From the NCBI GenBank assembly GCA_029255685.2, contig CM055312.2, positions 80,234,369 through 80,298,368 on the forward strand: a DNA stretch of 64,000 nt. Direction: 5' to 3'. Source of the DNA: Silene conica. Lineage: Eukaryota; Streptophyta; Magnoliopsida; Caryophyllales; Caryophyllaceae. Shown here piece by piece: positions 1 through 10,374 of this stretch (positions are counted from its first letter, which is position 1; the number at the start of each line of letters is the position of its first letter). The notes under the pieces are model-generated. The model saw only the letters and a list, made by a program, of their open reading frames with translations, searched no databases and was not told where the DNA came from. Position numbers and translations under genes: made by a program.

Positions 1-255
1 TGAATGCGGGAGAGACAAGTAGGGCACGAAATCATACCACTTCCACATTATTATAGGCATATGGAATGTTCGGGGTATGAATAGAGTAGAAAAACAGCGA
101 GATATAAATAAAGTGCTGTTACAGAATCAAGTAGGTTTATTTGCTTTGTTGGAAACGAAAATAAAACCTAAAAACCATCATCAAGCTATGACTATCTTTC
201 ACAATTGGAGTATCAGTTCTAATACTCATACTCACCCTGGTGGTCGTATTTGGAT
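1..255 (+). pseudogene. LINE ORF2, endonuclease N-terminal part (left half of split LINE)
   Basis: The frame from about position 52 reads IWNVRGMN at 60-82, the start of the apurinic-type endonuclease domain of plant L1-class LINEs, followed by LLETKIK, which carries the conserved catalytic glutamate. The coding frame stops abruptly at 255 where the LTR element is inserted. It resumes at 10375-10379 after the duplicated target TGGAT, so this piece and 10375-12762 were once one ORF. The LINE's own 5' end lies outside the window. ORF2 proteins nick target DNA and reverse transcribe the LINE RNA. This copy is dead because of the insertion and the downstream damage. Confidence 0.85.
251..255. repeat. 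Target site duplication (left) of the Retand-like element
   Basis: TGGAT stands immediately before the LTR start TGTTTAGG and is repeated exactly at 10375-10379 after the right LTR. Five base pairs is the usual Ty3/gypsy size. The duplication fixes both element boundaries. Confidence 0.95.
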
Positions 256-888
256 TGTTTAGGTCAAAATTTACCTAATGTTTAATTTGGAGGTTATAGT
301 GATTCCTAGCTTAAACATGTATGAGTTTTGATTAGTTTGTGGTTATGGATCGTGAATAAGATAAATAAGGATGCAAAGAGATTGATGACGCAGAAAACCC
401 CTTAGGGAAAAACTGCGGGAGGATGATATCCTCCAAGTTTCTACTAGAATATTCCCCTAGAATGGGCTCCGTATTACAAGTATTTCTAAGGTTTTTTGCT
501 AAGTGTTTTGTGTATTCTCTGTGTGAATGCCCCTCCAATGTACAAGGTCTTACATATTTATAAAACTATCCTCCTATGGACCGTTGGATTGGGCTTTCAT
601 CCAACGGATCTTTCTCTCTTTCTTTATCTTCTTTTAGCTTCTTCTTTCCTCTTGCTTTCTCTGACAGACTTTGGCTGTGTGGCTATTTCGGGAAATCTCG
701 AGCCTTGGTTCCCACAGCCTTTTCCTCCTCCTCGTTCTTGCTGCTCCCTTCCTTCCTTTACACTCTCCTTTTCTTGTGGACTTCTTCTCCTTCTTATTCC
801 GTTGACCTAGATGTTGAGTGTACAACCTTGGCCCATTCATGCGATGCCACGTGTTGATACATAAAATAATATATTTTAGGGCATAACA
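256..888 (-). repeat. 3' LTR of the Retand-like element
   Basis: On the plus strand it begins TGTTTAGG and ends GCATAACA, so it keeps TG...CA ends. It is 633 bp, collinear with 9742-10374 and different at three sites. On the minus strand a TATA-like TTTATAAATATG occurs near 550-565, at the place expected for the element promoter. The region is CT-rich on the plus strand. Confidence 0.95.
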
Positions 889-903
889 TTAGCCCCCAGT
901 TCT
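889..903 (-). other. Polypurine tract of the Retand-like element
   Basis: On the minus strand ACTGGGGGCTAA directly precedes the 3' LTR start TGTTATGC. A G-rich purine run at this place is the usual plus-strand primer of LTR retrotransposons. Confidence 0.75.
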
Positions 904-1254
904 TGCATAAATATATTTATGCGGGAACTCCTGCAGCTTCTGGACTCAGGACCTGGACAGGGGCTTCGGGCTGAAATTTCGGACAGAACCGCCAGGCAGG
1001 GAAACACGGATGGGACGTGTAGTGGTTTTTTGCCAGAACTCCCTTTAATGTTTGTCAACCACTCGCCAACTGTCACCCACACACAATTTTGAATTTTAAA
1101 CGTTTACTCTCCTATTTATTACCCCTTTTCACCTTTACCTTTTACCTTCTCTCTCTTCTACTTTTCTTAACTTCCGCTTTCTCCAACCGCCCCTTCGCTC
1201 CCTTTCTCCGACTAAGGTATTGTTCTTCTACGATTTTCCTTGGTTATTGTTGCG
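889..1254. other. Leader region of the antisense ORF; no gene of its own
   Basis: This stretch between the PPT and the antisense ORF start has no coding signal. On the plus strand CTCCTATTTATTACCCC at about 1110-1126 is TATA-like and sits about 140 bp before the ATG, so a promoter for the antisense ORF could lie here. That is inference only. Confidence 0.35.
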
Positions 1255-3134
1255 ATGGCTTCCAATTTTTCTTCACGCTCTTTATTAAAAAATGATTATC
1301 GTATCGATTCTTGCTTTTCCCTTATGGATTTATCCGTAGTTAGGGACTTTTTTCCTTTCGGCGAGGATGTCGAATTCGTTCTTCCCAAACCGGGTCAGGT
1401 GGCTGACTCTTATCGCCCCCGTTGGACCACCTTCTATTTGTACCCTTTCTCTTTACGGTTGTCTTTCCCCTTTCCCGCACTTGTGTAGGAATTCCTTCAC
1501 CATTCCAAACTCTCATTGTGGCAAATCAATCCTCATGCCTGGAGGATTTTGCTCTCTTTGTCCCTGCTGAATGACCGTCACTCTCTTGCCATTACCCTGG
1601 GCAATCTTGCCCATGTCTATAAGGTTCGCGGTCTGGGTGGTGCGCAGTTTACTATGCGCGCCAGGTCCAAGTCAGATCTTCCCATTATCTTCCCACCCAA
1701 GCCTAAGGATGCAGGGTGGTCTGCTCAGTTCATCTTTGTGTGGGCGGACTCGCTTCCTCCTCCCACAGATTATATTTATACTGATCCGGTGGGGCCCAGA
1801 GGTACTTGTAGCCCCTCCTCCTTGTCTTCTTTCTTGTTATTGCTTACGTTCTTACTTTTCTCTCTGTGCAGGCGTAAAAGATTTCATTCCCTCAGTCAAC
1901 GCTACCCAGTCCTATAGCAAGCTCTTTGGGCTAGATCCAGAGCACCGCCATTTCAACAACTTATTTGCTCAGGACGATCAAGAGGTGATGTCAACCAGCT
2001 CGGCCAGGACGAACATGACTCCCGCAGAGATGCTTGCTGACCGTAAAAAGATGTCTATGGTTTCTGCAGTGAAGCCTCTCGCAAAAAGAAAGCTGGAACC
2101 GGATGAACCGCTACCTGTCTCCAAGAAGGCTGCTCTGCCTGCTCCTGCAGACTCAACTCCTTCCGTTGGCCATTTTCGCCTTCCGCCTTCTGCCATCTCT
2201 TCCAGAACTCGCAATAAGGCTTCCACTTCAGCTGCTCTCACCAGGAAGCCCTTCTCCCCGGTGGTGGAGGATCTCAGTCAAGACATCATCTGTTTGCCAG
2301 AGGGCTTTAGCTGTGCTCTCGAGGAAGATCCCTGGCCTGTCCTGGACCGCCTGTTGACTTCTGGTTCTGAGGCGCTGCTGAAAGATCAGCCCATTATGCC
2401 GTTGTGGCGTTAGGCTGTAGAGGATCTCTTCTCGGTGAGCTCTGCCTTTGCCACTTTTTCTTTTCTTGCAGTGTTTTCGTTTTTCTTGCCTTAACTGAAT
2501 GTTGGTGGCTTGAACCTTTTCCCAGGGGTTTCAAAAGGTGCTGATGGTGGTCTGCAAAACTGAGGTTCTGTCGCAGGAGGTATGTTTCTTCAAGACAGGA
2601 TTGAATGCTGAGCGAGACCTTCGTGCGAGAAAGTCGGAAGAGTTGATGCGCTCCAACGCCAGGGTGGATGAACTGGAGGAGGCCTTTACCAGGTTGCGCA
2701 AGGAGAATAAGGAGAAGGACGCCCAGCTGGCTGAGAAGGATGCGCGGCTGAAAGTCGTGGTGGCCAATAATAAGACCCTGGAGAAGGTGCTGCACGACAT
2801 TGCTCCTTAGTCTTCTTTGGAGGGGAGGATAGCCTGTCTGCGGGAGTACAAGGAGGGAGAGCACGTGAAGCGGGACCTGGAGGCGGAGGAGCGATTTATG
2901 GCGGACCTGTTCCCCGTTACTCCTGTGGTCCCTAAGCTTTCAGACATTAATCTGGATGGATCTCTCCGGTCACCAATTCCTGGCTCCCCAGAGGTCCAGA
3001 GTGCTGCCCCAGTTTCTCCTTCTCCCGTTGGCGTCTTTCAGGACCAGGTTGTTGATGCTCCTGCTGTAGAAGGTTCTTTCTCTACCAAGCATTCTGGTGG
3101 TGAGGCGGTGGTGGAGGAAACTACTGATAATTAG
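1255..3134 (+). pseudogene. Antisense additional ORF (aORF) of the Tat element, three exons, three nonsense codons
   Basis: It is read on the strand opposite to gag-pol. Exon 1 is 1255-1801, exon 2 1872-2434 and exon 3 2526-3134. Introns of 70 bp (AGAG/gtactt...gtgcag/GC) and 91 bp (TCG/gtgagc...ccag/GG) are GT-AG and keep frame. Exon 1 (start MASNFSSRSL; WTTFYLYPFSLRLSF then NPHAWRIL) resembles the plant 'putative gypsy type transposon' domain (Transposase_28 of Pfam), by memory of the family. Exon 2 is rich in K/P/S and has basic stretches. Exon 3 holds a long heptad-like coiled coil (NARVDELEEAF to NNKTLEKVLHDIA). In-frame TAG codons lie at 1486, 2411 and 2808. Such antisense ORFs between pol and the 3' LTR are known in Tat elements. 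Their role is not settled. Confidence 0.75.
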
Positions 3135-3785
3135 TTTCTGCGCCCTGTGGCATTTAGACTTTACTATTTTCGTCTTGTTGTTTGGTTGGACTTGGTGCCC
3201 TTAACATTTTCTTATGCCCTGGGCCCTGTGTGGCGGGCTTTGTTTTGCTTCTTTTTTTTTGTTGAACTGCACTGGGTACTGCCCAGGAATTTCTAGCAGC
3301 TTTCGTGTTGCCTTAATTATGTGTTTGTGGACGACTTTGTGCATCTTGCGTGTTTTTGTTTTGTTTTGTTTGTTTATGCATGCTTGTGTATATTTGGCCA
3401 TGTGTGAGTGCTGGCTTCAGGGTATACCCAACTCAGTCAGAGGCTGCCAGGCTTTCGTGGGTGCTAGGTATCGTGGGAGACAGTGTCCCAGTTGCTCGTA
3501 CTTTGTTGTGCCCACGCAGTGTAGAAAACTGAGTGTGATTTAACTCGTGTTTGTTTTCAAGAGAGGTGACATGTTGCAAGTACTCGTAGTAGGAAATACT
3601 TCAAGTAGATTTTCATTAGCAACAGATAAATTGATTTTCCAAATAACTCCCTCAGGATAGCTGGATCCTGGGGGTGGTACAGTTTTAGGTAACTAAAATG
3701 TGAAATGAAAAAACAAGTAGATACCCTAGAGTCTGGACGCGGGTTCTGGGCGCAGGCTCTGAGAGTATTCCAGGATGCTCTTTCT
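3135..3785. other. Region between antisense ORF and integrase; no gene seen
   Basis: It lies tail to tail between two converging reading frames and so would serve as the 3' end of both transcripts. It is T/G-rich up to about 3540. I see no conserved frame. Confidence 0.5.
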
Positions 3786-5136
3786 TCACATGTGATACTT
3801 CTTCAGATGGAGAATATTCCAAGGCCTGGATACCATGTTCCCCTCCATGTCCATCAATCTGTAGGATCCACTTCCTGTTGTACTTTCCACCTGATAGGGT
3901 CCTTCCCAGTTGTAGGCGAATTTCCCGGCTTTCTCGTTCTTCGTGTTCTGGAACACTTTTCTGAGGACTAGGTCTCCTACTTGGAGGGTCCTTATCTTCA
4001 CGTTTTTCTTGTAGCTTCGGGCCACCATTTGCTTGTAAGCAGCCATTCTGATGGCAGCGCTGGTTCTGAGCTCGTCAACTGTGTCTAGGCTGCTAGCCAT
4101 TTCTGTTTGATTGCGCTCTTCTGTCAGGCAGTCGTATCTTTGGGTTGGCACCTTCACTTCTGCTGGAATGACTGCTTCTGCTCCAAATACCAGGCTGAAA
4201 GGGGTTTGGCATGTTGCTGTTTTTGGTGTGGTTCTGTCAGACCATAGGACTAGAGGTAGCTCGTCTGCCCACTTGCCTCCAGCTTCTTCCAGCCTCCTTT
4301 TCATGTTATCCATGACGATTTTATTGCTGGATTCGGCCTGGCCATTCGTTTGTGGGTACCTGGGAGCAGCTTTTAGTAGGGTGATATTCCTACTAGCACA
4401 AAACGCTTCTGTTTTGTTAGATATAAATTGTGAACCATTATCGCACACTATTTCAGAAGGTATACCGAACCTGCAGATTATGTTACGCTTAAGGAAGGAT
4501 ATCACCTGTTTTTCTGTAACCTGGGGGAAAGGCTTCTGCTTCTATCCATTTGGAGAAGTAGTCCGTTAGCGCGAGCATGTAGGTTCTGTTTCCAGGTGCT
4601 CTGGGTAGTGGTCCTACGATGTCCATTCCCCACTTCATGAAGGGCCAAGGCGATATGACTGGGTGCAGGGGCTCGGCGGGCTGGTGTGTGACAGGTTCGT
4701 GCTTCTGGCAGGCTTCGCACTTCTTGGCGAGCTCTACTGCATCCATTTGTACTGTTGGCCAGAAGTACCCCATCCTGATTGCTTTATTGGACAGGCTCCT
4801 GCCCCCTGCATGATTTCCGTAGTCTCCGCTATGGAGGTCATGCAAGACCGTCTGTCCTTCCTTTTCGCCCAGGCATCTTAGGTAAGGTCCTGCGAGCGAT
4901 TTCCTGAACAACACACCATCTATCAGTATGAATCTGGAGGCTTTCATTTTGAATCCTCTTACCTCTTTTTTGCTTGTCGGGAGAGTTCCATCCCGCAGCC
5001 AGTTTTGGTAGGGTGTCCTCCAGTCGTCTGGCTCTTGCTGTTCTGCGGTGTTGCTGAGGACGCCTAGTCCTGTTTCCCACTGGGTGCTGGAGTTTTCAAC
5101 TTCCCGGTCTTCCTGAGAAGTTGACGGTTCCAGCAC
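3786..5136 (-). pseudogene. Integrase (Ty3/gypsy, Tat lineage), frameshifted
   Basis: The frame starting at 5136 contains the zinc-binding HHCC module (LHDLHSGDYGNHAGG, then CEACQKH) and the first catalytic aspartate in KWGMDIVGPLP. A frameshift in a C run near 4522-4527 moves the rest to the frame 4505-3786. That frame has the second aspartate in CDNGSQF and the glutamate in NGQAESSNK, followed by a C-terminal domain ending GPYQVES and LHLKKYHM. Integrases insert the cDNA into the host chromosome. No chromodomain is visible, as expected for Tat elements. The single-base change in a homopolymer could be a true mutation or an assembly error. Confidence 0.9.
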
Positions 5137-5559
5137 ATGGGTGATGGGGATTGAGGAGATGTCCCCCGGTTTGAATGTTGCCCCCAGGTTAGCCAGTGCG
5201 TCTGCCTCCGCGTTCTGCTCCCTGGGTATTTACTCTATTTTGAAGGTGATAAACCTCGTCTTCCTGTCTCTGACCACTTCCAGCTAAGCTATCATTCTAG
5301 GGTCCTTGGCTTCGTACTCGTCATTGACGTGGTTTACTATGAGTTGCGAGTCACTGAATGCCTGGAGGTATCTGACTTTGAGGTCCAGGGCTAGTTGGAG
5401 TCCTTGGATCAGGGCCTCGTATTCCGCCACGTTGTTAGTTGCTTGGACTTCACACCGCACTGCCTGGACGATCATGTCTCCTTTGGGGGACCTGAGTACC
5501 ATTCCTACTCCTGCTCCCCGACTGTTGGAAGCTCCGTCTACGTACAGCGTCCAACAATT
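5137..5559 (-). pseudogene. Second (additional) RNase H domain of Tat element
   Basis: Downstream of the pol RNase H the frame reads TLYVDGAS, then CEVQATNNVAEYEALIQGLQ and FSDSQLIVNHVN. This is the D-E-D pattern of the extra RNase H carried by Tat-lineage elements. The domain continues to EQNAEADALANLGA at about 5190-5231. Nonsense codons occur at 5560 (TAA), 5284 (TAG) and 5230 (TAA). A duplicated RNase H is a diagnostic Tat feature and is thought to have been acquired separately from the host. Confidence 0.85.
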
Positions 5560-6180
5560 TTACTCAGAGTCCATTTCTAGAGGTAGGATTTCTCTGGTTG
5601 CCTCTTTTTCCATTCCTGGGCTAAAATCGGAGACAAAATCTACAAGGGCTTGTGATTTTATCACAGTTCTGGTTTCAAATTTTAGGTCGTAGCCACTTAA
5701 GTGGACGGACCATTTAGACATTCTGCCAGAAAGTTCTGGCTTACTCAATATGGGTCTCAGGGGGTAGCTAGTTAAGACTGATATGGAGTGAGATTCAAAA
5801 TAGGGTCTCAGTTTATATGAAGCTGTAACTAAAGCAAGAACTAGCTTTTCAGGAGCTGTGTACCTGGTCTCTGTAGGAAGCAAAGACTTACTGATGTAAT
5901 AAACTGGATGCTGGACCCCTTCGTGCTCCCGTACCAGGACTGCACTGACCGCTACCTCCGTTACTGAGAGATATAGGTACAATGGTTCCCCGGGTTCTGG
6001 TTTGGACAGGAGTGGAGGAGTACTGAGGTATAGCTTTAGCTCCGCGAATGCCTTTTCTTGCTCCTTTGTCCACTCGAACCTTTGGTTCTTTCGTAATATG
6101 TCGTAGAACAGCCTGCATCTGTCGGAGGACCTGGATATGAACCTGTTGAGGGTTGCCGCCCTGCCAGTTAGCTTCTGCAC
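5560..6180 (-). pseudogene. Pol RNase H (connection and first RNase H domain), decayed
   Basis: It continues from RT after a frameshift in a C run near 6205. Motifs include KLTGRAATLNRFIS, FEWTKEQEKAFAELK, QHPVYYISKSL and YTAPEKLVLALV, typical of the gypsy RT-RNase H junction. The catalytic residues look poor: the usual LYLYLSVTE segment lacks an acidic residue in the DAS position, which is common in Tat elements where the second RNase H may have taken over. The frame ends at TAA 5560. Confidence 0.85.
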
Positions 6181-6790
6181 GTCTTTCGGTTTCTGGGGGA
6201 CTCCAGCTGAAGGAGTGCTTTGATCTGCTCGCTACTTGCTTCGATCCCTCTCTGCGTTACCATATACCCCAGGAACTTCCCACTGGAGACTCTGAATGTG
6301 CATTTGGAGGGATTCAGCTTCATTCGGTATTTCCTTAGTATGCTGAAGGTTTCTTCCAGGTGTTGGGCGTGCTGGCTGGCTGCTTTGGATTTGACTACCA
6401 TGTCGTCTATGTAGACTTCCATGGTTTTGCTTATTTGATCTTTGAACATTATGGTCACCAGCCTTTGGTAGGTGGACCCTGCATTTTTTAACCCAAATGG
6501 CATAACGTTATAGTAGTAGATACCTCGTTCAGACCTAAAGGCTGTTTTTTCCTGGTCCTCCGGGTGCATCTTTATCTGGTTGTATACACTCCATGCGTCC
6601 AGGAATGTGAGCATCTCGTGACCTGATTTTGCATCCATCATTGCGTCTATGTGTGGCAGGGGGAACGGGTCCTTGGGGCATGCTTTGTTCAGGTCGGTGA
6701 AGTCCACGCATACTCTCCACTTCCCATTCTTCTTGGGGACCACCACCACGTTTGATAGCCACTCTGGATATTTTACCTCCCTGATTTTTC
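6168..6790 (-). pseudogene. Reverse transcriptase (Ty3/gypsy, Tat lineage)
   Basis: The open part starts VVVPKKNGKWRVCVDFTDLN and runs through PHIDAMMD, MPFGLKNAGSTYQR and the active site YIDDMVVKS. All RT palm motifs are present. The frame is joined upstream to the protease linker by two frameshifts (near 6805 and 6855) and breaks downstream near 6205. RT copies the element RNA into cDNA. The fusion order gag-PR-RT-RH-INT is kept, but no continuous polyprotein could be made. Confidence 0.95.
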
Positions 6791-7128
6791 CTGCAGCCAG
6801 GAGGTCGCGTCGTCCACCTCCTGGTTTATCACTTGGTTTCTCTCTGCAGCAAATTTCCTTCTTTCTGTTGGACCGGCTTGTAGCCAGGGTTTACACTTAA
6901 CTTGTGCGAGATTATGTTTGGGTCTATTCCCACCATGTCTTCGTGGGACCACGCAAAACAATCAATGTTAGCTTTTAATAGCTTTAATAATTCTGACCGA
7001 ACAGTACTTGTACATTCTGCTCCTACCAGCACCTTCGTTTCTGGATGCAGCGGGTCCAGGGGGATTTCTTCCACCTCCACCTGAGGGGGCTCTTCATAGG
7101 TTCCCCTGACCTGCCTTTCCTGTGATTG
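6791..7128 (-). pseudogene. Linker between protease and RT, frameshifted twice
   Basis: It contains IPLDPLHPETKVLVGA, LLKANIDCFAWSHEDMVGID and KLSVNPGYKPVQQK, the conserved approach to RT in gypsy elements. It is separated from the gag-protease frame by TAG at 7129. A one-base loss in an A run near 6857 and a further shift near 6805 throw it out of frame before the RT motifs. Confidence 0.8.
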
Positions 7129-9659
7129 CTATGCTAGGGGAGGAGTGGCTGTGGGCTTAACTGCCACCTTGTAGCAACTCCTCGCTTCTTCCTGGTTTCC
7201 TCTTATTATCTGAACTCCCCATGGTGTAAGGAACTTGAGGAACTGGTGGTATGAGGATGGGATGGCCTTCATGTCGTGTATCCACGGCCTGCCTAGGATA
7301 ACATTGTAGGTAGAGGGACCGTCAATTACCAAATACCTCACCTGTTTGTTGATTCCTCCGGCATAGGTAGGGATCAGGATTTCTCCAAGAGAGTGCTTGG
7401 TTTCTCCGCTAAATCCCACCAGTGGCACCGTCTTCTTGGTCAGATCTGCTTCGTCGAATCCCATACTTTTCAAGGTTTCCAGCATGATGATATTGACCGA
7501 GCTTCCCGTGTCTACCAGGATTTTCTTCACCCTGCAGTTCCCTATGGAGAGGGTGATGATCAGGGCGTCATCATGGTACTCTGCGCCCTCTTCGACGTCT
7601 GTTTCGTCGAAGCTAACGGCTGGCAGATTCTGGGTGCTTATCCTGCACGAAAACTCTGGTTTGTCTCCCTTGGTTTTGGCCGCGTGTCTTTTGGCGGCGG
7701 AGTACGTGAGCCCACACAATTCTAAACCCCCTGTTATCACGTTAATGGTTCTAGTGCAAGTAGGAGGGCTAGAGGGTGCTACCTGTCGGGCTGCGTTCAC
7801 CTTGGTTTCTTTGGGCAGGATATGGTTCAGGTTGCCCTGCTCGTACTGATACCGGACCTCCTTTCTAAGGGTGATGCAGTCCTCCGTTGTATGCCCGATG
7901 TCCTCATTATGGAAGTCGCACCTCAGGTTGGTGTCCCTTCCGTCTTTGCTCCTTTCTTCTGCCCTCTTCTTGGGCCACTTGACTTTCTCTCCCAGCTCTT
8001 TCAGGGTTTTGATCAGTCCTGCAAGGTTGACAGTAAAACCATACTCTTGTACCTTTGGCGGCAGGTTTGGGTCGTTCTTCCAGCTTTTTCCTCCAGAGAC
8101 CTTATGCACTGGCATGCTGTAGGGTTTCGATCTTTCCTGCCTATCTGCTGGTACTTTTCTGCTGGTGGAAGCGGTGTTGCAGCTGATCCTTCTTGGCCCC
8201 GCATCCTCCTCTAGTCGAATGGCATCCAACGCCTTCTGCTGAACCTGAGCGTATGCCGTGCACGGCCATTTGGTTAGCTCTTTGTATAGGTCGGAGGCCT
8301 GTGGTAGCCCCCAGCGGAAGGCGTGGATGGCAGTCTTCTCCTCGCAGTGGGGTATGGACACCATCTCCTTGTTGAACCTGGCTAGGTAATCCCTGATGGA
8401 CTCCGCATCACCCTGCTGGATTTCGTAGAGGTCGCTGGTTTGCTTTTCTGGCCTCCTACTGCTGGCGAACTGCTGGCTGAACGCGTTCACCAGTCCTGCA
8501 AAGCTGGAGATACTGGAATTTGGCAGGTTGACGAACCAATGGAGGGCGGCTCCTGAGAGAGTGGATCCGAACCCTTTGCACATGCATGCTTCCTTCAGAG
8601 GTCCGGAAGCTGTTACCACCATCATTTTCTGCTTGTACTAATTGACGTGATCTATTGGGTCAGCCGTTCCGTCGTAGCTCGTCATGTTTGGGGGAGTGAA
8701 ACCTTTGGGCACGTCCACTGAGTCTATGTTGTGGGTGAACGGCGAATCTGCATAGCTGTCTGGGGCCGCCTTTTCCAGGGGCCTAGGTACTCCTGGTATG
8801 CGGCTACCATGTCCCACAGCTCCTTGTATCGATGCTCCCAAGGGTCTGGTCCTGCAAGAGGGTTAGCAGGATTCCAAGAGGTACCATGGGTAAAAGGTGC
8901 GTACCCTTGTGTTCCAGTGGTCAGATTGACCATAGGCTGGCCGAGTATGGGCTGACTGAGCGGGGTGGTATGGACTATTGACGGTGTCTGCTGAGCAGTG
9001 CACCCCGAGGGTCCAGCCCCCAGCAGGAGCGGATGTCTCACCGATGATCCTTCCCCCTGCGTCCAGCCTGGGGTTGGTGTGGATGAAAATCCTGCATTAC
9101 CATGATGGTTAGTATTAATGGGTAATCTCACAAGTCCGTTACATGGGGCTCCTGTTCGCGGCGGAGGCGAATCTAGGTCGAGGGATAGGCACCCTAGCCC
9201 TGTGGGTGTGATTCTTTCTGGTGGAGTTACTCCTGTAAGGTCTAGCCTGGTATCCAGCTCGTTGGGGATGGTCCTCGCCTCGCTCCTACTTCCTGGGGGT
9301 CTTGGGATCCTGGTTCCCGCGTCTGGGGCCCCGCTGGTATGTGGAGGCTGGTTCTGCACCGCGGCTAGCTTCCTTAGCTCTTGGTTGTCCTTCTTTAGAC
9401 CATCTACCGCTTGGTGGAGGGCGAAGATTCCCTACATCATGGTTTTCCACATGTCTGGAGTTGGAGCTTCTCCACTGGTGTTCCCTGAATTGGCTGCTGT
9501 GTCACTGGTGGTGGTGCCTGACTGCGCCTGAGGGGTGCTGCTGCTGAGGGGCGCCATTGTTGCCGCTGATGGAGTTTCCAGGACTCCCACGGAGGTGGAG
9601 GGGTTGCCTACCACCGGGGAAATGGGTTGTGAGGTTGTTTGAGAGTTTGTGTTTGTCAT
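7129..9659 (-). pseudogene. Gag and protease region of the Tat element
   Basis: The start is the ATG at 9659 (MTNTNSQTTS). The N-terminal part is P/S/T-rich. TAG at 9432, a frameshift near 8780 and TAG at 8638 break it before a 498-codon open frame (8625-7129). That frame contains the capsid-like retrotransposon gag region (ALHWFVNLPNSSISSFAGLV, FNKEM, LRLEE-type helices), a nucleocapsid-like CDFHNEDIGHTTEDC motif, and the aspartic protease signature ILVDTGSSVNII near 7510. Gag packages RNA in virus-like particles and the protease would cleave the polyprotein. TAG at 7129 separates it from pol; it might once have been sense or a deliberate stop. Confidence 0.9.
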
Positions 9660-9720
9660 TTTTGAGAGGTTTTCAACGAGTTTGGGTTTTTCACGCCTTA
9701 TGGGTTGAATAATCACTATA

Positions 9721-9738
9721 GCCCCACGGTGGGCGCCA
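9721..9738 (-). other. Primer binding site of the Retand-like element
   Basis: The reverse complement reads TGGCGCCCACCGTGGGGC, 3 bp inside the 5' LTR. TGG at its start matches the CCA tail of a tRNA. The same 16-mer GCGCCCACCGTGGGGC occurs at 27481 next to another Tat-type LTR. The exact tRNA is not assigned here. Confidence 0.8.
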
Positions 9739-9741
9739 AAA

Positions 9742-10374
9742 TGTTTAGGTCAAAATTTACCTAATGTTTAATTTGGAGGTTATAGTGATTCCTAGCTTAA
9801 ACATGTATGAGTTTCGATTAGTTTGTGGTTATGGATCGTGAATAAGATAAATAAGGATGCAAAGAGATTGATGACGCAGAAAACCCCTTAGGGAAAAACT
9901 GCGGGAGGATGATATCCTCCAAGTTTCTACTAGAATATTCCCCTAGAATGGGCTCCGTATTACAAGTATTTCTAAGGTTTTTTGCTAAGTGTTTTGTGTA
10001 TTCTCTGTATGAATGCCCCTCCAATGTACAAGGTCTTACATATTTATAAAACTATCCTCCTATGGACCGTTGGATTGGGCTTTCATCCAACGGATCTTTC
10101 TCTCTTTCTTTATCTTCTTTTAGCTTCTTCTTTCCTCTTGCTTTCTCTGACAGACTTTGGCTGTGTGGCTATTTCGGGAAATCTCGAGCCTTGGTTCCCA
10201 CAGCCTTTTCCTCCTCCTCGTTCTTGCTGCTCCCTTCCTTCCTTTACACTCTCATTTTCTTGTGGACTTCTTCTCCTTCTTATTCCGTTGACCTAGATGT
10301 TGAGTGTACAACCTTGGCCCATTCATGCGATGCCACGTGTTGATACATAAAATAATATATTTTAGGGCATAACA
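9742..10374 (-). repeat. 5' LTR of the Retand-like element
   Basis: 633 bp, TG...CA, same length as 256-888 with three substitutions. Bordered on the right by the target duplication TGGAT at 10375-10379. Confidence 0.95.

Larger units (their letters stand above)
256..10374 (-). mobile_element. Ty3/gypsy Tat-lineage (Retand-like) LTR retrotransposon, full length but coding-defective
   Basis: Two 633-bp LTRs flank 8.85 kb of internal DNA, and a perfect 5-bp target duplication TGGAT borders the whole. In element orientation (minus strand) the order is 5' LTR, PBS, gag, protease, RT, RNase H, second RNase H, integrase, antisense extra ORF, PPT, 3' LTR. The RT motif CVDFTDLNKACPKDPFPLPH, the second RNase H and the antisense ORF are typical of the Tat lineage (Retand, Ogre, Grande and relatives). 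The coding parts hold seven TAG and two TAA codons and at least six frameshifts. The LTRs differ at only three positions (329, 523, 768 against 9815, 10009, 10254), so the insertion is recent. It interrupts an older LINE. Confidence 0.95.

Noticed and set aside
496..857. Overlapping ORFs of about 100 codons inside the LTR (also at 9982-10343)
   Set aside because: They are CT-rich LTR sequence read as hydrophobic peptides, present in both LTR copies, with no protein motif.
7129..7131. TAG between protease and RT as a programmed readthrough stop
   Set aside because: It is possible, but eight other in-frame stops of the same kind lie in the element, so simple mutation explains it better.
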